Shown here: piece by piece, positions 24,941-33,471 of the stretch
Position numbering within the stretch: position 1 is the first letter of the stretch
Layout: every line of letters begins with the position of its first letter
NCBI GenBank assembly: GCA_045580165.1
Contig: JAZNNG010000081.1
Span: 1 to 64,000 of the forward strand
DNA length: 64,000 nt
Direction: 5' to 3'
Origin: UBA4717 sp045580165
GTDB taxonomy: Bacteria > Bacillota > Clostridia > Oscillospirales > CAG-272
Made by a program: the position numbers and the translations under genes
The notes under the pieces: generated by a model
The model's database searches: none
What the model was told of the DNA's origin: nothing
The model's input: the letters and a program-made list of their open reading frames with translations, nothing else

Positions 24941-26182
24941 TCATTTAGTTTCGGCTTTGAAATACCGTTTCATATAAAGTATCAGAATTATTCCCGCAAG
25001 CGGAAAAACGGCAGCTATTAAAAGTCCTGCTCTCATTCCTACCTGCTCCGCGGTTATTCCAAGGGACTCCGACGTTTTTTGTGCAATTTCCGTCAAGCTG
25101 ACACCGTCCGATACCGCGCCCACCATCTGAGGTCCGAGCGATGCCCCAAGGTCACCGCCCGCCGCCATAAGCGCGTATACCGCAACTCCGACGTCCGCCA
25201 TCTTTTCTTCAACGTAAATAAGCGTTCCGGGCCAAAGCATTGACGTACAAAGTCCCGTTACAGCGCAAGCTATGACCCCTATTACAGGATTCATAGCAAC
25301 TCCCGCTACAATATAGCAAGCAGTAGCGCCTATCATTCCTAAAAGCATAAAGTTTATGATGCTTTTACCGTATTTTGAATAGAGTGTCCTTCCCGTACCG
25401 AGAAGAACCGCAAAAAACACGACTCCGAGCGTATCTCCGAGTAGCTTGGGGACACCGAGCGCGTTTTCAATAAAGCCCGACGCCCACTGCGACATAGTAC
25501 ACTCTGCCGCACCGCCGAGAAAAATACACACGGTGCAAAGAATTATTCCCTTTGAAAAAACTATTCCCGACTTTCCGCCGTTTCCAAAATTATTCATCTC
25601 GGGAAGCTTTGCTTTTGTGAACATAAGATATGCCGCCAAAGGTACAAGCGACCATAAAAGCGCGAGATACGTCCAGTTCTTAGCACCGAAAATTTTTACA
25701 AAAAGCGTGCTTAACAAAACCACGACCACAACGCCCCAGGCATACATTGAATGAAGCTTACTCATCTCGCGTTCGGGATTATCGCTCGGTATTGCGGCAA
25801 TAACGGGACTTATCAGAACCTCGCTGAGTCCCGACGCTACCGAGAACACCACCGTTCCGATTATTATCCATAAAAACGCAAGTCCCGGAACTACCATCGG
25901 CATTATTGCGTATAGTACAAGTCCGATAAAGACCACGAGAGGCGTTATTCTGACAGTTTTATGTATGTCGAACCGATTTGTGAAAAAAGTAAACACAAGG
26001 TCAATAAGCAGTTGGGTCGAAAAGTTTATTACCACAAGAAATCCGAGCAAGGTATAAGAAATTCCGTAAAGATTTCTGAAGGTCACAAACAAAAGCGGTG
26101 ACAGATTAACGGCAAGCGCCATAGCCGCGCTCGTCAGATAACAAGCCTTTTTGGTTAACGAGTATTGGTTATTATGATTCAT
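24941..26182 (-). CDS. MFS transporter, probable sugar importer
   Basis: A 413-residue major-facilitator protein with 12 predicted helices and a central loop near 200. It has a FucP/sugar-symporter-like look: FTNRFDIHK near 66 at the helix 2-3 loop, and WPGTLIYVEE near 315. It sits in one operon between the MBL-fold gene (20 nt upstream) and the AraC regulator (34 nt downstream), next to rhaBAD, so import of rhamnose or a rhamnoside is the best guess. The ribosome binding site is weak (AAAGAAAG). Confidence 0.75.
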   Translation of the reverse strand: MNHNNQYSLTKKACYLTSAAMALAVNLSPLLFVTFRNLYGISYTLLGFLVVINFSTQLLIDLVFTFFTNRFDIHKTVRITPLVVFIGLVLYAIMPMVVPGLAFLWIIIGTVVFSVASGLSEVLISPVIAAIPSDNPEREMSKLHSMYAWGVVVVVLLSTLFVKIFGAKNWTYLALLWSLVPLAAYLMFTKAKLPEMNNFGNGGKSGIVFSKGIILCTVCIFLGGAAECTMSQWASGFIENALGVPKLLGDTLGVVFFAVLLGTGRTLYSKYGKSIINFMLLGMIGATACYIVAGVAMNPVIGVIACAVTGLCTSMLWPGTLIYVEEKMADVGVAVYALMAAGGDLGASLGPQMVGAVSDGVSLTEIAQKTSESLGITAEQVGMRAGLLIAAVFPLAGIILILYMKRYFKAETK

Positions 26183-26202
26183 AGCTTTCTTTTTCCACAG
26201 TA

Positions 26203-27750
26203 TTATGCGTGATATGTATCCTTGTGCTTTTTGTTACTTATAACTACGGGAAAATCCGAAACGAACCTTACTGCAAAATCCGCGTTCTCGGGTATTCCCT
26301 TTTCTTTTATTGCTTTAAGGTCAGCTTCAAAATCATCGGTGACCTCATCGCAACCTATCAGATTGAATTTTTTACTGCAAAGCATTTTTTTGAGTTTCAG
26401 CGTATAGTTAAAGTAATTTGCTTTATCACCAAAAAATACGTAAACCCTGATGCTCGGTGTTATCGGGATCATATTGATTATTGTAAACTCAAGGTCTTCC
26501 GTACAACCCGTGTTAAGCTCGGTAAACATCCACACCTTAAAGCCTTCCGCCGCTAATCCAATATCATATTTGGTTTTATAATCGAGCTTTGCAAACGCAT
26601 CCGGATGATACGGGAGCTCGAGTGTACGGGTTGCTTCACCTGTAATGATCTCTCCTACCTCAAGTGTTTCAACGAGATAGCGTATAGGGGATCTGAACGC
26701 CCTTTGTACCATATATTCCGAGCAGCTTGCAAAAGGCAAAAAGCAGGTTTCGGGACAAATATACGAAAACGCATTTATCTCACCGATATCGGTGCCGCTT
26801 CCGAAGCCGTGATGGGGGATCTGCAAAATGTCCGCTTTAAGATATTCTCTATACTTTTGAGGAAGCTGAATCGCACTGAACGGGGCGTCTGCACCAAAAA
26901 GTATGACCTGTCCGCCAAGCTCCATTCTTATGACAAGAGAAATACCGTTGATAACGTAGGTGTTGTATATGGAATCATCCATACATCCGAGTATTTCAAG
27001 CTTTGCATCGCCGATACGGAAGGTCTGTCCGGTACGGGGCATATATATATCTGCTCCACTCTTTTTAGCCCTCTCTTCAAAAAGAGGAATAATATATGCC
27101 GGATGACCGTTATTGCCACGTCTGTCGACAACAAAATGCGGATAGTGCTCTGCATCGTCCTTACACGGAAAATAATAGAGTATCTTTTCTATCGCAACTT
27201 CATCGGAGTATTTATCGAAAAACGTTATAAAGCCGCGCATATGATCATCGTGCGGGTGAGTAATTATCCAAGCTGCTATCTGCGGTTTACCGACAGAATC
27301 AGCGCATAAGTGCTCATAAAGCGTATCCGCATCAGCTTCAAATTCGCGTCCGCCGTCAATGATTATATATCTGCCGTCGGAGAGATGCACCGCGTATGAC
27401 ATGCCGTAATCGTGAAGCTTTAGTTGAGATATCTTTGGATTACGGCGCTTTTCACCTGACACGTCGCCAAAATCAAAATAGCGTGAGCCACTCTCGGTTG
27501 AAACAGTAAGCATATTTATGTTTTCAAAAAAATTTACGAAAACCGCATCGCTTTCTTTTAAAAATGCAGCAAAAGAATGCGCGTTTCCGAAGCTGTTGCT
27601 TTCACGGGAAACAAAGCCTTCCCTCTCAAGCTCAGCACAAATCCTATTATAGTCGCTTGCAGCCGCATTCTTATACATAAATATTTCGGAGGCATCATTA
27701 GTTCTGTTGTGAATACATCTATCGCACGGAATCAAAGCTGAAAAATTCAT
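26203..27750 (-). CDS. MBL-fold protein of the rhamnose cluster, function unknown
   Basis: A 515-residue protein without a signal peptide. An N-terminal region of about 115 residues is followed by a metallo-beta-lactamase fold: DGRYIIIDGG near 143, the metal motif ITHPHDDHMRG near 180, FGADAP near 310 and IPHHGFGSG near 330. The C-terminal 130 residues match nothing I know. The order resembles ComEC/Rec2-like MBL domains, but there are no membrane helices. ATG at 27750 has GGAG 7 nt upstream and is preferred over the ATG at 27762. It leads the operon with the MFS and AraC genes, so a role in rhamnoside metabolism is possible. Confidence 0.7.
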   Translation of the reverse strand: MNFSALIPCDRCIHNRTNDASEIFMYKNAAASDYNRICAELEREGFVSRESNSFGNAHSFAAFLKESDAVFVNFFENINMLTVSTESGSRYFDFGDVSGEKRRNPKISQLKLHDYGMSYAVHLSDGRYIIIDGGREFEADADTLYEHLCADSVGKPQIAAWIITHPHDDHMRGFITFFDKYSDEVAIEKILYYFPCKDDAEHYPHFVVDRRGNNGHPAYIIPLFEERAKKSGADIYMPRTGQTFRIGDAKLEILGCMDDSIYNTYVINGISLVIRMELGGQVILFGADAPFSAIQLPQKYREYLKADILQIPHHGFGSGTDIGEINAFSYICPETCFLPFASCSEYMVQRAFRSPIRYLVETLEVGEIITGEATRTLELPYHPDAFAKLDYKTKYDIGLAAEGFKVWMFTELNTGCTEDLEFTIINMIPITPSIRVYVFFGDKANYFNYTLKLKKMLCSKKFNLIGCDEVTDDFEADLKAIKEKGIPENADFAVRFVSDFPVVISNKKHKDTYHA

Positions 27751-27786
27751 ATCATTCTCCATGACAATGCTTCTTTACTGCTATTT

Positions 27787-27815
27787 AATATATCACACCG
27801 CACTGTAAAAGTCAA
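27787..27815 (-). promoter_or_regulatory. Promoter of the MBL-MFS-AraC operon
   Basis: Minus-strand TTGACT (27810-27815), 17-nt spacer, TATATT (27787-27792). Confidence 0.6.
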
Positions 27816-27844
27816 TCAACAAATGACTCCTTAACTTAAGGCAG

Positions 27845-27872
27845 AAGAAAACGCCCTCACGGGCGTTTTCTT
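27845..27872 (-). terminator. Terminator of the second SLH/beta-helix gene
   Basis: GAAAACGCCC and GGGCGTTTTC pair perfectly around TCAC, 7 nt after the stop on the minus strand. Confidence 0.8.
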
Positions 27873-27878
27873 TGTCAA

Positions 27879-30800
27879 TTATTTGTTGTAGGGCTCCGGG
27901 AAATGAGCGAACGGTACGTCAATATCCGGATACGGAAGCTGAGGTACTGACGGTGCTACTTCGCGGTTTTCGTTAAATGCGGGAACTACGTAGAACTCGT
28001 TATCACCGATAGCTCTGTCAGCAATAAGCTTCTTGATGTCTTCGTTGTTGTACCAGTAATACACGTCCGCGCCGTCTGCCGTCTTGGGATTCTGAGCAAG
28101 GCGGCCGAAGGGTGCGTCCTGTCTGTGAATAAACACGTTATCAAACCACTGGAAGCCGAGACCGTTCTTCATTGAGTTGGGAACGCATCTGATTATCTGC
28201 CATCTTACGTTCCAGAACTTATTGTTATATGCGTAGCAATCGATAAACTCGGAATTCGTCTCTCCGCCGCCATAGAAGGAGGTATACTCGCGGTTGGAGG
28301 TATGGTTATAGCCCTTCCAGCCGTAACCCGACATTGTAACGAGGTTATCGTGCATGGTTACGTTGATAAGCTTTGCGTAATAATCCTCAGTATTTACTCT
28401 GCTTGAGCCAAACCAGATCTCAAGGCTTGCCTCCCAAAGAGCGTTGTTGTAGAAGGATACGTCCTTGAACTCTGCCTTCTTTACTGATGAGCTTTCGGAG
28501 AGGGTTACCTGTATCGTAGGTCCGCAATCGAAGCACTGATATATGAAGTTATCGTATACCTGGAAGTTGTTACCCACGCCGTAAATTTCGATAGCGTTAC
28601 CGAAACGAACATTACTGTTTGATTCACCCTGAACCGAGCCACCGATCCAGCCGATCTCACAGTTGCGTACAATGAGGTTATTTGCACTTCCCGTACCAAT
28701 ACCGTGACTTCCCGTATAACCGATAAAAAGGTTGTCGAGAACTACATTTGAGCAAGCGCTTACCGCATTACCTCTGATACAAATCTCAATAGAATCGAAT
28801 ACTTCGCCGGGATTACCCTTTTCACAATAGAGATAAAGCTGCGAGTTTTCTCTGTCATGATAGAACATAAGGTCAGATTCGGGAATCTTGTCTGCGATAG
28901 ACTTGAGGTCTGCGTAGCCCGCAAACTTGTGGTCACCGGGGACAAACTTCCATTGTGCAAGACCGTTGGATGCGATGTTTTCACGTCCTACTGCAAAAGC
29001 TTGATCAACAGTATCCTTCTTAACTATTCTGTTACCGTAGCAGTAACCGTTGTTGAATACGATGTTACCAACGTCCTGCTTACTGGTTATAGGATCAATA
29101 AACTTGTATACGTCCTTAACGTCTGTTGCAACCCATTGAGAAGCGTTGTCGGCTTCGAGAGAGCCGAGTATCCTGGGCTTAGGTCCTTCGCCGTAAGCAG
29201 AATACTGTACGCCCGTTCTTGTGGTGAACTTTTCGTGCCATTCGTCACCGCGCTTGAATAGTACTACGTCACCAGAGAGAATTCTTCCCTGTCCGACATA
29301 TTCATCCTTCTGACGCTTCATAACTTCAGCAAGAGTCTTAAGAGGTGCGTTGATGTCACGTCCTACGTTGGAGTCATCACCTTCACTTGCAGATACGTAA
29401 TATACTCGTCCTCTCTGCGCGGTCTCCCACTGGCTTTCGGAATTGCGTACCGCTTCAACCTTCTTTTCAAACTCTTCGTTGAACTCTTCAACAAGTCCGT
29501 CAGGAAGAGGCTTTAAGAACTCGGTATCGTCAATGACCTTAGTCCAGATCTCGTTACCGTTTCCTGCATACTGAATACCGTGCTCGGTTGCCGCCTCCAT
29601 TACGTAGGGGTACGCCCAATGGTCGTCGAACACGTCGTTAAAGCCGAGAGCAGACACGTTTTCCATTGCAAGCAAGGAGGGTGTTCTTCCGAGAGCAAGG
29701 CAAAGCACCTTCACAACTTCGCTTCTCTTGATGTCGCCGTCGGGATCAAAGGTATCGGCGGTCTTACCGTTAACGATACCCGCCTTCGCGGCTGCCATTA
29801 TTGCGGTATATCTTGAGTGGGACGTGGGAACGTCCTTGAAGGATACGTTCTTGTTGCCGCCCTTGATCTTACCCGTCTGATATACGAGATCGACAAATTC
29901 TGCTCTCGTAATCTTTTGGTCGGGCTTGAACTCGCCCTTATACGCCTTGAGGTATCCGAGTCCCTCAAGGTAGGTTATATACTTATAATACCAAGCATCC
30001 TTATTGAGGTCTGTAAATGACGTGGACTTTGAGTTATCAAGTGTATTTTCATCAACGAGAAGTCTTGTGATAACCGTGCAAGCCTCGGCGCGTGTCATAT
30101 TGTTATCGGGCTTAAAAAGTCTTCCGTCATAGCCTGCGATAAAGGGTGTGTGCATTTCTGCCGCAGTCTGGTCGAATGTTTCTACAGAATATTCATAATC
30201 TTCAGCTTCTTTCTTAGTCTTGAAGAATGCGATATATTCTATATCAATGTACTGACCGTCAACGGAGGTGCCCGTTTCCAAGCCCTCCCAAGGACTGAAG
30301 CGCACGTACTTAATGGTAGAGTCATAGTCAATAAAATCGAAATTTGCCTTGTCTACACCGTCGCCGCCCGTAATGTCAGCAACACTCATAATAAGCTTCT
30401 GAGGCTTGGTGTCGCCCGTGAAGGCACCCTTGAGACCCCAGCATCGTGTATACTTACCCTGAGTCTTGATATTAACGCTTGCAACTGCATTTTTTGCAGA
30501 TTCAATGTCCGATTTATATGCTATTGCAACGTAAGGATAGTCCTTTATCTTGAGTTCGGTATTGAGGTCAGCGAAAATGATAAACTTTTCACCCGATGCG
30601 GTAAGCCCGCCCGGAGTCGTAAATCTGACGTACACGTGTCCGTTATCTTCTATGACCGAGGATTGCTTTTCAAAGCCGTAAAGCCGAAATCCGCCTTCGT
30701 TATCAATATCAACTGCCGTAAATCCGTAGAAGGGTGTTGCGTCAACTATCTCGTTTTCGGCATTGGGGTCTACCTCGTACTTTGCGGTAAGCTCAAGGTC

Positions 30801-31655
30801 GGATCTCAAAATATATCCGTCCTTAACGATCTCTCCCTTTTGGTTTGTCCAACCTACAAAAATCAAGCCTTTTTTTACGGTAGCTAAGGGAAAAGAAAGT
30901 CGTGTACCGTTAGGATATTCACCGTTCGAGATAACGTTACCCTTATCGTCCTTAAAGGTGACCGTACGCTTAACGTCTTCCTTTAAGCCGTAAGGATTAT
31001 AAGCCTCGGCCTCCTCGACGGTTTTGAAGAAACCGATGTACTCTATATCATAGTAATCCTCGGGGACGAGAGCCTCGTCCTTGAGATACGCCCACAATGG
31101 AAGGCGGATATACTTGACACCCGAGCCCTCGTTTACGTTACCCCAACCACTCTTTCCTTCAAAGGAGCCTTGGAAATTTGCAAGGCTGAACGTAGCCTGA
31201 ACAAATTCACCGTTGGTCTTGATAGGCATCATCATACCCCAACAACGGCAGTAAGTACCATCTATGCTCATCGATGCATTGATCGCCATATTACCGTTTG
31301 TGGTAAGTGCGTTAGTTCTGTATGCGATCGTGAATACGGGATATTCCTTTACCTTGAATTCCGGAACATAATCCTTTTCATTCTGATCGTCCGGGAAAAA
31401 GTTAAAGATTATGTAGGAGCCGGTCTTATCCTTCGCAACCGCCTCGCCGGCAGTGACGTGAATAAATTTTTTACCATCCTCCTCTTTAAGCTCTGCTGTA
31501 ATCGAATTGTTTGTCTTGGCAATAGCCATAAGCTCCTCGGCGCTATATACGTAGCCTCCCGAAGACGTGTCTACTGCCGATACGTTAAGTGCCGCAAAAA
31601 TCGCGAACACTAAAGCAAGCATCAGAAACAGACAAATAAGCTTTGTATTCTTCAT
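27879..31655 (-). CDS. Secreted SLH-anchored right-handed beta-helix protein, paralogue of the 16.4-20.1 kb gene
   Basis: A 1,258-residue protein with the same order as its paralogue: signal peptide 1-27, module A about 35-220, InlB-like repeat 228-296 (FVGWTNQKGEIVKDGY), module B about 308-488, three SLH motifs 503-710 (MTRAEACTV, ITRAEFVDL, IKRSEVVKV), and a beta-helix from YYVSASEGDDSNVGRDINAP (about 750) to 1240. NCEIGWIGGSVQ and the H-D-R-E block near 930 are shared with the paralogue and are candidates for active-site strands. AAGGAG precedes the ATG. The two copies bracket the rhamnose genes; identity is high in SLH and beta-helix parts and lower in modules A and B. Confidence 0.8.
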   Translation of the reverse strand: MKNTKLICLFLMLALVFAIFAALNVSAVDTSSGGYVYSAEELMAIAKTNNSITAELKEEDGKKFIHVTAGEAVAKDKTGSYIIFNFFPDDQNEKDYVPEFKVKEYPVFTIAYRTNALTTNGNMAINASMSIDGTYCRCWGMMMPIKTNGEFVQATFSLANFQGSFEGKSGWGNVNEGSGVKYIRLPLWAYLKDEALVPEDYYDIEYIGFFKTVEEAEAYNPYGLKEDVKRTVTFKDDKGNVISNGEYPNGTRLSFPLATVKKGLIFVGWTNQKGEIVKDGYILRSDLELTAKYEVDPNAENEIVDATPFYGFTAVDIDNEGGFRLYGFEKQSSVIEDNGHVYVRFTTPGGLTASGEKFIIFADLNTELKIKDYPYVAIAYKSDIESAKNAVASVNIKTQGKYTRCWGLKGAFTGDTKPQKLIMSVADITGGDGVDKANFDFIDYDSTIKYVRFSPWEGLETGTSVDGQYIDIEYIAFFKTKKEAEDYEYSVETFDQTAAEMHTPFIAGYDGRLFKPDNNMTRAEACTVITRLLVDENTLDNSKSTSFTDLNKDAWYYKYITYLEGLGYLKAYKGEFKPDQKITRAEFVDLVYQTGKIKGGNKNVSFKDVPTSHSRYTAIMAAAKAGIVNGKTADTFDPDGDIKRSEVVKVLCLALGRTPSLLAMENVSALGFNDVFDDHWAYPYVMEAATEHGIQYAGNGNEIWTKVIDDTEFLKPLPDGLVEEFNEEFEKKVEAVRNSESQWETAQRGRVYYVSASEGDDSNVGRDINAPLKTLAEVMKRQKDEYVGQGRILSGDVVLFKRGDEWHEKFTTRTGVQYSAYGEGPKPRILGSLEADNASQWVATDVKDVYKFIDPITSKQDVGNIVFNNGYCYGNRIVKKDTVDQAFAVGRENIASNGLAQWKFVPGDHKFAGYADLKSIADKIPESDLMFYHDRENSQLYLYCEKGNPGEVFDSIEICIRGNAVSACSNVVLDNLFIGYTGSHGIGTGSANNLIVRNCEIGWIGGSVQGESNSNVRFGNAIEIYGVGNNFQVYDNFIYQCFDCGPTIQVTLSESSSVKKAEFKDVSFYNNALWEASLEIWFGSSRVNTEDYYAKLINVTMHDNLVTMSGYGWKGYNHTSNREYTSFYGGGETNSEFIDCYAYNNKFWNVRWQIIRCVPNSMKNGLGFQWFDNVFIHRQDAPFGRLAQNPKTADGADVYYWYNNEDIKKLIADRAIGDNEFYVVPAFNENREVAPSVPQLPYPDIDVPFAHFPEPYNK

Positions 31656-31796
31656 TTCGTTTCTCCTTCAAGAAGTAAGTTGTAGCATAGCGTATCCGTA
31701 AGGATACATCCGTACACATAAATTATACAGTATATTTCATTTTGTGACAATATGAATTTGGCACAAAAATAAGTGTTATTTTTGTGATTTTGGATA

Positions 31797-31830
31797 CTTA
31801 AAAACGGCGTTTTTCAACGCCGTTTTTAAG
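31797..31830. repeat. 15-bp perfect hairpin, terminator-like
   Basis: CTTAAAAACGGCGTT and AACGCCGTTTTTAAG pair perfectly around TTTC. It lies about 140 bp before the SLH gene start and beyond the AAC(3) gene end and could stop transcription from either side; however, another palindrome lies closer to the AAC(3) gene. Confidence 0.6.
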
Positions 31831-31833
31831 TTT

Positions 31834-31876
31834 AGTCAAAGTGCACATTTTGCGTGCTTTGATTTGTGCACTATGA
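31834..31876. repeat. Imperfect inverted repeat
   Basis: GTCAAAGTGCAC and GTGCACTATGAC form an imperfect 12-bp inverted repeat with a 19-nt centre that itself repeats GTGC. It could be an operator or part of a mobile palindrome. Confidence 0.4.
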
Positions 31877-31916
31877 CATTATCACTTTGGATTTGTTATT
31901 TAATACGCACCTTTAC

Positions 31917-31974
31917 TGAAGTGATATAATGATGGTAGACACAAAAAAGCGTCTACCATCATTATATCACTTCA
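31917..31974. repeat. 24-bp perfect palindrome with 10-nt loop
   Basis: TGAAGTGATATAATGATGG followed by TAGAC is exactly complementary to the stretch at 31951-31974, with ACAAAAAAGC between. There is no T-run, so it is not a standard terminator. Each arm contains ATATAAT. It resembles the folded end of a small palindromic mobile repeat. Confidence 0.75.
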
Positions 31975-32021
31975 TGGTTATTTCCATAGTTTTTTACGCC
32001 TCTCCGTTTGTTTTTTTGATT

Positions 32022-32795
32022 TCATTTGTGGTAGCTTACAAAATAAAGATTATCTTCCTTCATTTTACTTTGACCCTTTTCCCACACCGCCTTGGCGCTC
32101 ATAAGCACACAATCGGCGTCAAGCACCTTCCCAAAACTCACCTCGTCACTACTTAAAAGGTCAACTACTCTGTCATAGCGTTGCTCGATGTGGTTTCCGT
32201 TTTCATCAAGGAAATAGTGTCTGAACGCAACCTGACGGATCTCTTTGTCTCTATCCCTCAAGGTGTACTCGATAGGATTTTCTCTGTTTATGCAATACGG
32301 ATTTTCAACCGTTTCCTCAACTCCGTGCATTAGTGTATTGCATCTCGTTCCACACCCGAGCATTAGTATCTTTCCGTTATATTTGGGAAGCTTTGCAAAG
32401 GGGGAGTTTTCTCCCACGGGGGTTATATCGCGTTCGTGTCCCGAGGTTATCTCATCGGCATACTTGCCGTACGCACAGCATGAGTGAGTCGCGTGCATAC
32501 TTCGCTTTACGCCCTCCACCTTGGTCCTGAAGTACTCGGAGAGGTATCCGACGCAGCTAGACGTTGTTGCAATATCAAACTCAGGAGAGCTTCTTGTCAC
32601 CTTATCAAACGAAAGCGTGGGAACAATGAGGGTTCCATCGTCACCGAGAAGCTCGATAAAGCCCTCGAAGAAGATCTCGGCTCCGCCGTCAAGCTCACCA
32701 AGCGATTTGAATGAGGAGTGCATCAGCACCACGTCTCCCGCACGTACGCCGAGCGCAAACAAGTCATTTTTCAATTGCTCCTTATTATATCCCAT
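32022..32795 (-). CDS. AAC(3)-family N-acetyltransferase
   Basis: A 257-residue acetyl-CoA-dependent enzyme of the antibiotic N-acetyltransferase family (AAC(3)/YokD). Motifs include GVRAGDVVLMHSSFKSLG near 16-33, GTLIVPTLSF near 54, SMHATHSCCAYG near 98 and GENSPFAKL near 128, with the conserved H-x-x-H region. A chromosomal lone gene of this family need not give aminoglycoside resistance; the true substrate may be an amino sugar. GAAAGGA precedes the ATG. It has its own promoter and a 150-nt leader with a hairpin. Confidence 0.85.
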   Translation of the reverse strand: MGYNKEQLKNDLFALGVRAGDVVLMHSSFKSLGELDGGAEIFFEGFIELLGDDGTLIVPTLSFDKVTRSSPEFDIATTSSCVGYLSEYFRTKVEGVKRSMHATHSCCAYGKYADEITSGHERDITPVGENSPFAKLPKYNGKILMLGCGTRCNTLMHGVEETVENPYCINRENPIEYTLRDRDKEIRQVAFRHYFLDENGNHIEQRYDRVVDLLSSDEVSFGKVLDADCVLMSAKAVWEKGQSKMKEDNLYFVSYHK

Positions 32796-32809
32796 AACCG
32801 TAATCCTTT

Positions 32810-32848
32810 CGGCTTTTTGTTAACTAATTTTATCATATCAAAAAGCCG
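32810..32848 (-). promoter_or_regulatory. Hairpin in the leader of the AAC(3)-family gene
   Basis: CGGCTTTTTG and CAAAAAGCCG pair perfectly around a 19-nt loop. On the minus strand it ends 1-2 nt before the ribosome binding site AAAGGA, so it could affect ribosome access or act as an attenuator. Confidence 0.5.
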
Positions 32849-32955
32849 TTTGCCATCACAATTTTGCCACCTGAGCGTCTTAAAGTTGCGTTCATTATGC
32901 GTATGATACGACAAACAAGAGGTAACGCAAATACCTATCTTCCCATCCCTACTAC

Positions 32956-32984
32956 ATTTTAACAGAAACCCATCTTTTCGTCAA
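32956..32984 (-). promoter_or_regulatory. Promoter of the AAC(3)-family gene
   Basis: Minus-strand TTGACG (32979-32984), 17-nt spacer, TAAAAT (32956-32961). Confidence 0.6.
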
Positions 32985-33131
32985 CCAAAAGCCAACGTTG
33001 TATCTCACTTAAATCCCGTTGCTTTTTTGTGGATTTTGTCCTTGGAAAGTTAAGTAATAGCTGCCTTTTGAAAATCAATTCTCTTTTTCGACAAAAAGTT
33101 ATAATTGTTAACACAAAAAACGACTCACCTA

Positions 33132-33160
33132 TTGACAAAGAGGTTAGTTTCTATTATAAT
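33132..33160 (+). promoter_or_regulatory. Consensus promoter of potABCD
   Basis: TTGACA (33132-33137), 17-nt spacer, TATAAT (33155-33160). The start codon lies at 33472, so the transcript has a leader of about 300 nt. Confidence 0.75.
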
Positions 33161-33166
33161 GTATTC

Positions 33167-33471
33167 ATTGCGGATTTTACAGATATATTTCCGCTTATTT
33201 TAGCACGATTTTTGCATCTGTGCCAACGTTCCGTATAAAAGCAAAGTTTTATGCGGATATATCATCGTTTAACAATTAAATAGATGTACACATCCGGCAG
33301 TTCTTAACAAGAACCGTAACCGTTTGGTTTGTGAAATCGTATGCTGCAGTCCGCATCGCCTTTGCGGATTTGTAAAAACTCTTTGCGGGGGCTGCGATTA
33401 GCCGAGTGTGGGGTGCGCGCAGAGCTGTATACGGCTGTACGCGGCTCTAGCCGCAAAGGGGGATGCAAAAA
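33167..33471 (+). ncRNA. Structured 5' leader of potABCD, candidate RNA switch
   Basis: About 300 nt with several hairpins: CCGTATAAAA/TTTTATGCGG (33231-33256), GTTCTT/AAGAAC (33300-33314), AGTCCGCA/TGCGGATT (33348-33370), GGCT/AGCC (33390-33403) and AGAGC/GCTCT (33421-33448). CTCTTTGCGG (33379-33388) can pair with CCGCAAAGGG (33451-33460), which contains the potA ribosome binding site. The alternative hairpin GCGGC-TCTA-GCCGC (33441-33454) would break that pairing and free AAAGGGGG. A second CTTTGCGG at 33360-33367 could also compete. No known riboswitch class was recognised. Pairings are by eye. Confidence 0.5.

Noticed and set aside
31797..31974. CRISPR array
   Set aside because: The palindromes are unlike one another and there are no regular spacers.
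32022..32795. Calling the AAC(3)-family gene an aminoglycoside resistance gene
   Set aside because: The family includes chromosomal enzymes with other substrates; there is no mobile element or resistance context.
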